Shown: piece by piece, positions 55,153 to 61,672 of the stretch
Position numbering within the stretch: the stretch's first letter is position 1
How the letters are laid out: every line of letters starts with the position of its first letter
NCBI GenBank assembly: GCA_008360955.1
Contig: LUCM01008798.1
Location: 161,232 to 225,231, forward strand
Length of the DNA: 64,000 nucleotides
Direction: 5' to 3'
DNA from: Fasciolopsis buskii
Lineage: Eukaryota > Platyhelminthes > Trematoda > Plagiorchiida > Fasciolidae
Notes under the pieces: generated by a model
What the model was told of the DNA's origin: nothing
The model's database searches: none
The model's input: the letters and a program-made list of their open reading frames with translations, nothing else
Made by a program: the position numbers and the translations under genes

Positions 55153-58100
55153 AATGCAGTGGAGGGCCACTTGTAATTTTGCTTCCAATTTGCCGATGCA
55201 ATACTTCTTTAATGTGGCCTAATGACTCACTTCACATGTGTCCACAGCTTGTATTCCACTACGCAAGCGCTCCGCAACAGCCTTGGGTATCATCCGATAA
55301 AGAAGCTCATCCGTGCGACGAACTTCTTCGTCCAAACGCCGCAGGCTTTCTTCCAGCCGCTTGCCTTTTTCGCTTTCCTACAGAGAATCACCGAAAGAAT
55401 TTCGAATAGTTGTAAATCTCCTAGTACATAGAGTGAAACGACACCCGGAACTGTCAGCCAACGGACAAAGCGATGCGCATTTCATCACTTCGAAGTTTCG
55501 GATTCAGAAAGATTACTTAACAAAGACCGTCAGTAGATCAAAAACTGTACCGTGTGCTAGGGAATAGGCACTCTTAAAATCCGTTTGAAATGTTAGCCTT
55601 AAACTTTGGATCGAAGTGCACTTTTGGACTGGACAACCTAACACCAAAAACGACACCACTGGCATCGATGTTACGACTCAGTGCATCATTTGCTTAACTG
55701 AATTCTACACCTCACGATCGCAGTTTCCGAGAAAAGTATACAAAAACGTGAGGAATTAAGTTTCAGTGTCTTTTTGCCCCTGGTGATTTTCAAATTAATC
55801 TGTTTGCTCACCAGCGCTGATTTAAAAGTTCAATCTCATCAGTAGGTTGTTATCTTCTTTAGTGCACCGTACAACCAGCTGTTTCTCCAATGAGGTCAGT
55901 TACCCTGCCGTTGCGATGCCTAACTGGTCATTAAACAATAAGCAAGGCATTACGGAGTTAATCTAGTCTCGCTAAGAATTGACAAAAGTGAACATCTATA
56001 GATCCCAGAGTGGGACTTGAATCCCAAACGAATGGCTTTGAGGGGATTATCAGTGTCACTAGGAATTACGGGATAGTTTTCAGAGGTTTTTTAAACTTCA
56101 GCAACTTCAGATTTGGCAACTATCCGTCACCAGTTTTCCATGGACGTTAGTCGTTGCTTATAGTGATTGGTTCCAGTGAGGATGACTTTTACGCGGTTTC
56201 CTGATCCGATTTGGGTGTGACAGATACTCATCACTGATGATTCCCAATAAAAATGTGATAACTGCACACTGATCTCATGCTTTTCAATTTAAAGTTGAAT
56301 GAAATATTGACGAATTAGATCGTTTATTACTCGAATATCTTATTCGCTTCAGAGCTCATCGTCACTTACCTACACCCGAGCTGAGATTAGTGATGGAGAT
56401 ATGGAAAATAAAATATTATTTACTGTCATATCTATCCACCGTTACTTACTGATTATGGACCGTGTTACTCTGCTATCTGTTTGGTGACAGGATTCCACCA
56501 AAATACCTGCACAGACAGTTCTCCTTCTCCTTGGTTCTGATCTTTTGCGGCGACGAGTTTAAATCATGATTTAGTTTTAAATCTATGTGACCATTCCATG
56601 AAACGGAATTCACATTCTGTATTATTCGTATAGACTTTCTTCAGACTTTAAGCGTAAGCCTCTGAAACATGTCACTGAAAGTCTGTCTCAATGGTAGTAA
56701 CAATAGTCAGTCCGAAGGACCATTATTCCTTAACCAGTTCCAAGTACTTTTCTAGGGTGATGTTAATGACAATTTGGATCACTCAGACAGATTTTTCCAG
56801 GATTATTCAATTTAGCTTGATCGGGTTTCAGATTTATGTAGTAATCCACGCTGTATCTGTGCCGGTGGGCGTGTGCCACTAGTTGTTATAGTGTGAGCAT
56901 TGATGAGGCTGATGCTCACAAAGTCGTTGATGGTCTGTCGTCCATCCACCGGACAGCTATGAACATACGCGCGGGTCGCTTGTACACTCGCACGCACGCT
57001 TGTGTTGGGTCTGCCTGCTCCGTGATTCAGATTGGTTCTTCGTATGCATCAGACTAATCACTTGATTTATGAGATTCACTTCGCCGATGGTTCGCACTGT
57101 GAACATCTAAGGTCTAACTCAGGCGGCCCAGTCCAATGCATATGGGCGCATACAAGTTGCCTGAGCCCCTGGCTGCGAAACACTGTTGTTGCGAATGAAT
57201 TGGCACTTGTGTTCCGTGTGTATTTGCTCCGAATCGAACATAAATTTAGGGTCATGAGCGTATCGCATTTCATAACATGTCGGTTGGTCAGGAATCGCAA
57301 GAAAACTGGATGAGTTAAGTAGAATTTCGCGCACTATGTAAATACCATGCATGAATTAGGCAGTGGATTACATAAAAACAACGACACATCAGAGTGAACC
57401 TTTGTATGCCTGCACTAAATCTGAAACGTTGGAGCAAATTCGGTGAAATGTACGTTAGACAGAGGAAAGAGAACCCGTATTGGAGGCACTTGTTTCCCAG
57501 TTTTCACTTTTAGATGCGCTAACGAATACCATTACCGTTTCGAGGAGAAAAAACAGATGACTAAGTTCGTTCGACCTGTTGTTCTAGATCAGCTGACGGG
57601 AATAGATGATCATCGCGGTGCGAGATGTTGCTCACCTGTTCCAAAGCCATTTTCAGCTCGGCAGATTGTTGCTCGCCAGCAAGGACCATATCGCGACTGG
57701 AGTCATGCATGCTCAGATCGTTCAGAAACAGACCGACTTCCCACATTGCATCCACATCCTCCATGCTGTTCACAAAGATGGATTGGGATGAGGAAAAAAG
57801 AAAGAAATCGCCATTTCACTTAAGTCAGTATGTATGTGGATGAATTAGCGGGTTTCAAAAACGTTTAAACCATTTCATTTTCAGGCGATAGTCATTTTCA
57901 TTATAAATGTAATTCTGGTAACGCGGCACACTGGTTAAATCAATGAAAAGAGTAATTATCTTGCTATCTTTTATTTTTCAATACCTTTATCAATGAAACG
58001 ATGATGTACAACATCTTCAGCAAGGAGACCGCGGCCATCAGCGGTTGCCAAGTGAGGAAGTTGATTGGTGGTGTGGGGATTCGAACCCGCAATCTTCACG

Positions 58101-61100
58101 CCCAAACTCCACGACTTTGTCCGCTTGAAGTATGGACAGATAGGTGGGCAACCATTGTAATCTGAATGTTAGGGATGTGGTTCTAAGACGCGTCCAGGAA
58201 ATTCAGCTTGTTTTGTTTTCCCAAACTCGAAATCGGTTGTTGAATGCTGTTGCTTTTTTTGTTTCTTACATTTCGTCATAAAAAAGACCTGAAATTACCC
58301 ACGGCTTTTCTCTGCACGGTTGAAAATTTTGCTTTGCATTTTCCTCCGTTGCTGCCTGTTATTAAACGCGTTTTTTATCACACAACGTTTCTAAATGCAA
58401 TTAGAAAGAGTGGGAAAATTGTTCTAAATGTGATCATATCAGTATTTTTCAAGTGTTTACCAGTGTTACCGGTCAGATAACTGTTTGTTTACAGTGATAA
58501 CAATTCAGTCTTCTGAAACACTCACACCTGGACTCGGCTTTGGTTTGTGTTGAGCAGACGACCGCTACAAACTGATGTGGTTGATTTATTTGCTTGAAAA
58601 GGTTATGATGTAAATGCTAACTCCAGTCCTCTCAGCACGTAGAGTGTGATTCTGTCTGCTATAGCAGCAAACTCCTGCCAGTTATTTTCGATTCGATCTA
58701 GTCGAGGGAACCGGCTCAGCAGTTGTGCAACTCTTCTGCAATGGAAGGAGCACTTTCACCCCTGGAATGATGAAAGATCGTAGAAGTATCAAATTTGGAT
58801 CAACTATAGACGTGTTAGAAAAGAATTTCTTCAAAATTGATTGATATAAAAGAAGAACCTTCCAGCACATAAGCAAATGTTTCTAGTATTTTCTACATCC
58901 AATACCGGATCACAGTTCGCTATGTTACGGCTGATTTGTAACAAGTAGATCAGTAGATCGTCACACGACTTATCGGCACCTGAGGATCTGTGGGATTTGG
59001 GAGTCGTGGTTAAGGCAAGAGGTGCATAGCCCAGTAACAATCTCGTTACAGTGAATTCCCTGCAACATATGACCAGACTGGACTAAATATTTACCATGAT
59101 CCACGAAGTGCTAAATCTCGGATTCTCCATGTTGCAATATTGCTTCGAATTTCATATCCCATTTCGAAAATATATTTCAAATTCAATGTGATTTCTTGTA
59201 AAATTTCAAGTGGAAACAATTTTTCTTGCTACACTGTAGTCGCTCAACTAGTTGGAGTAGCTAATAGTTGTCCCATTCTCTAAAAGGTCCCCACTTGATA
59301 AATGGCATAGCCACAGCACTATTGGCCTAATTCCACGCATTATCAGTGATTCTTGCGTCCGACGTTCCTCGGGAGTTGCACATGTGTGGAGGGTAAACTC
59401 ATGAGTAGTAGGCCGGTTTTTGCGCTAATGGTGGATGAATCGATCCAATTCTCACCATCGGTCAGTTGATAGGGTACCTTTGCACGTTCCAAAGGCCAAC
59501 GGTCATTTTGTTCTTGAACAATCATGTGGTCTTTTACTGCTTCGGCAGGAGTGCAAATATGACTGTATTTGGATGAATGGTACACCCGGCAAATAATTAC
59601 CCATCCCAATAGTGTTGTACCGTCATACCCTGGGTCTGGCTAGAGCTTGCGGTCAGTTTTCACCACCCTCTTTCATCTCTACTGAAATATGGTAAAGATA
59701 GTTTACTTCTACAATTCTTTCCAACTTTTTCACAGATGTTCTGAAAGGAGAGTTTCTCGCGTCTGCAAAAAGGCGAAGTTGAAATCCTTCCGGAGAACAG
59801 AGTCGTAGCTTAGAGCCTACTGAGGAGATCGTCTTGGTAAGATAAAGCACAGGTTTTGAATTACAGGGTGACTGAGGTATCCAGGCATGGTATGTAATTT
59901 ATAGCCCTAACGGGCAAATTACTTCGCAAGTGTACTCAGCTGAAGAAATTCTAAGCAATGCCTTCTTGTTGCGCAGCTGTTTTCACAAAAGATGGAAGAG
60001 AAAGGCAAATGCCGGCTTTCTCCGCCGGGTGCACTGAGCCTTGGTAATTAGCCTAGGGGAGACAATTAAACCCTGATTCCAAACCAACCAACGATTGCGT
60101 ACGAAGCCCAAAGCTGTATGCTTACCGGCATCTATGGGGACGGGTACACTGGGCACCGATATGTTTGGCCTCATCCAAAGGGCACAAGAACTGAGTAATC
60201 ATTTGCGGTGTGTATTGGGTTGCGAGACTCTTAGGTAGTCCCGCTGCTTTGTGGGTTAGACCATTTGGTCTGATATTCGGGTGGGGATTCATAATTCAAC
60301 CCGCTACTTCGGTTTGGACAACCAAAACAGGAATTATCGATCCCGATAGATGACCGATTACGTGTGTTGAGCCTCGCATACTGACTTGTTTTCGCTCCCC
60401 CTCATAGTTCGTTTTCATGCTGGCACATAATATAAAATATTGCACCATATGTACATAATGGCAGCTAATTTATACCCACGTAGTTTCACATTAAGATATA
60501 GTAAATGGTAAAACTGGTATTCTATTGTACCTCATCCACCCTATGTCCCCTTTTCTCTTATATTCCTCTCTTTGTTAGGTCCCGACTAAGCATCCAGACG
60601 GCATCAGTTAGAGCCAGCTAAGCAGCATTACTAATGGGATTGTCTAACAAATCAGTTAAGAATCTTGGTAATGATTTTAAGCCTTGCAAAAACATTCACA
60701 TTTTACTCTATCGGGACAGAGTAATGTTTGTGGTGTGTCAAAAAAAAACGATAAGTAATGTGAAGTGGCAAGTGCGAAATTTACATAGGGCATTTGAAAT
60801 AGTTGGTAGTTAGTGAATGCTTCAATCACCACGGGCGACCTTTCGCAAGACTGTTTTTGCAGGTAAGTGAAACTGGAACGAAAGCCCAAGGTAATTGGGT
60901 ATTGAACAGAGAGCGTTCTTCCATCTTGTTTTCGTCGTGTGGTGTTATAAATTAGAAGGGTAAATTATGGGTCTTATTATCAATGTCAGTGATGTTGGGT
61001 TCATTCTTGGTCGACAAAGTTTTCTGATTTCTATTATGAATTTTATGAGGTTAATGATGCTGCTTCGTTAGAAAATATTGCAACTAGCCAATTTTTTGGT

Positions 61101-61616
61101 TATTGTGGGTAACCTTTAGCAAAGCGAGATTTTGATCGCAAGTGTTAATTGCCACGGCCTCATTACAGAGACTGTGTGTGTGTGTGTGTGAAATCCACAT
61201 TAGAGGATCTTGGTGTTACCAAAGTCAGTCCTGTGCCCTTCGGATATACCGTGAAGTAGGTGTGCGAAGTCACGTTCAAATTTCTTAAAGCCACGTGTTC
61301 TGTTGGTTTGCTTTTTCCATCTTTTGCGTTCCAGTTTTTTAACCGTCAACGTATCTGTCTAATTTATTGAACAGTACACTCCTTACGGTTTAGCATGCAA
61401 ATGTAATCGTGTTGGTCTTGCAGACAGAGGAGGTCATTGGTGTTTATGGTGTCATGCGTATCAACATACTCCGACGTGCCAATTCGGAGTATACAAGCAT
61501 GTGGATGTTTGGACAAGAGAGCATTGGGTACGCATATCTGACGAGCGACAATAGCCGCGAAACCGGTCGTGTGCTCCCGGGCAAATTCTGTTCACGCATC
61601 CAGATACTACTTGCCG

Positions 61617-61672
<56 letters not shown>

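Larger units (their letters stand above)
48344..55230 (-). other. Intron 3 of the cyclase gene, 6.9 kb
   Basis: Phase 0. It contains short CA tracts, one dispersed repeat copy and an (AT)n tract. Nothing is recognised in 48.7-50.3 and 50.6-53.5 kb. Confidence 0.85.

Noticed and set aside
59343..59850. Minus-strand frames that might be upstream cyclase exons
   Set aside because: They contain no H-NOX or PAS motif. The true upstream exon is at 63,858-63,978 with matching phase.
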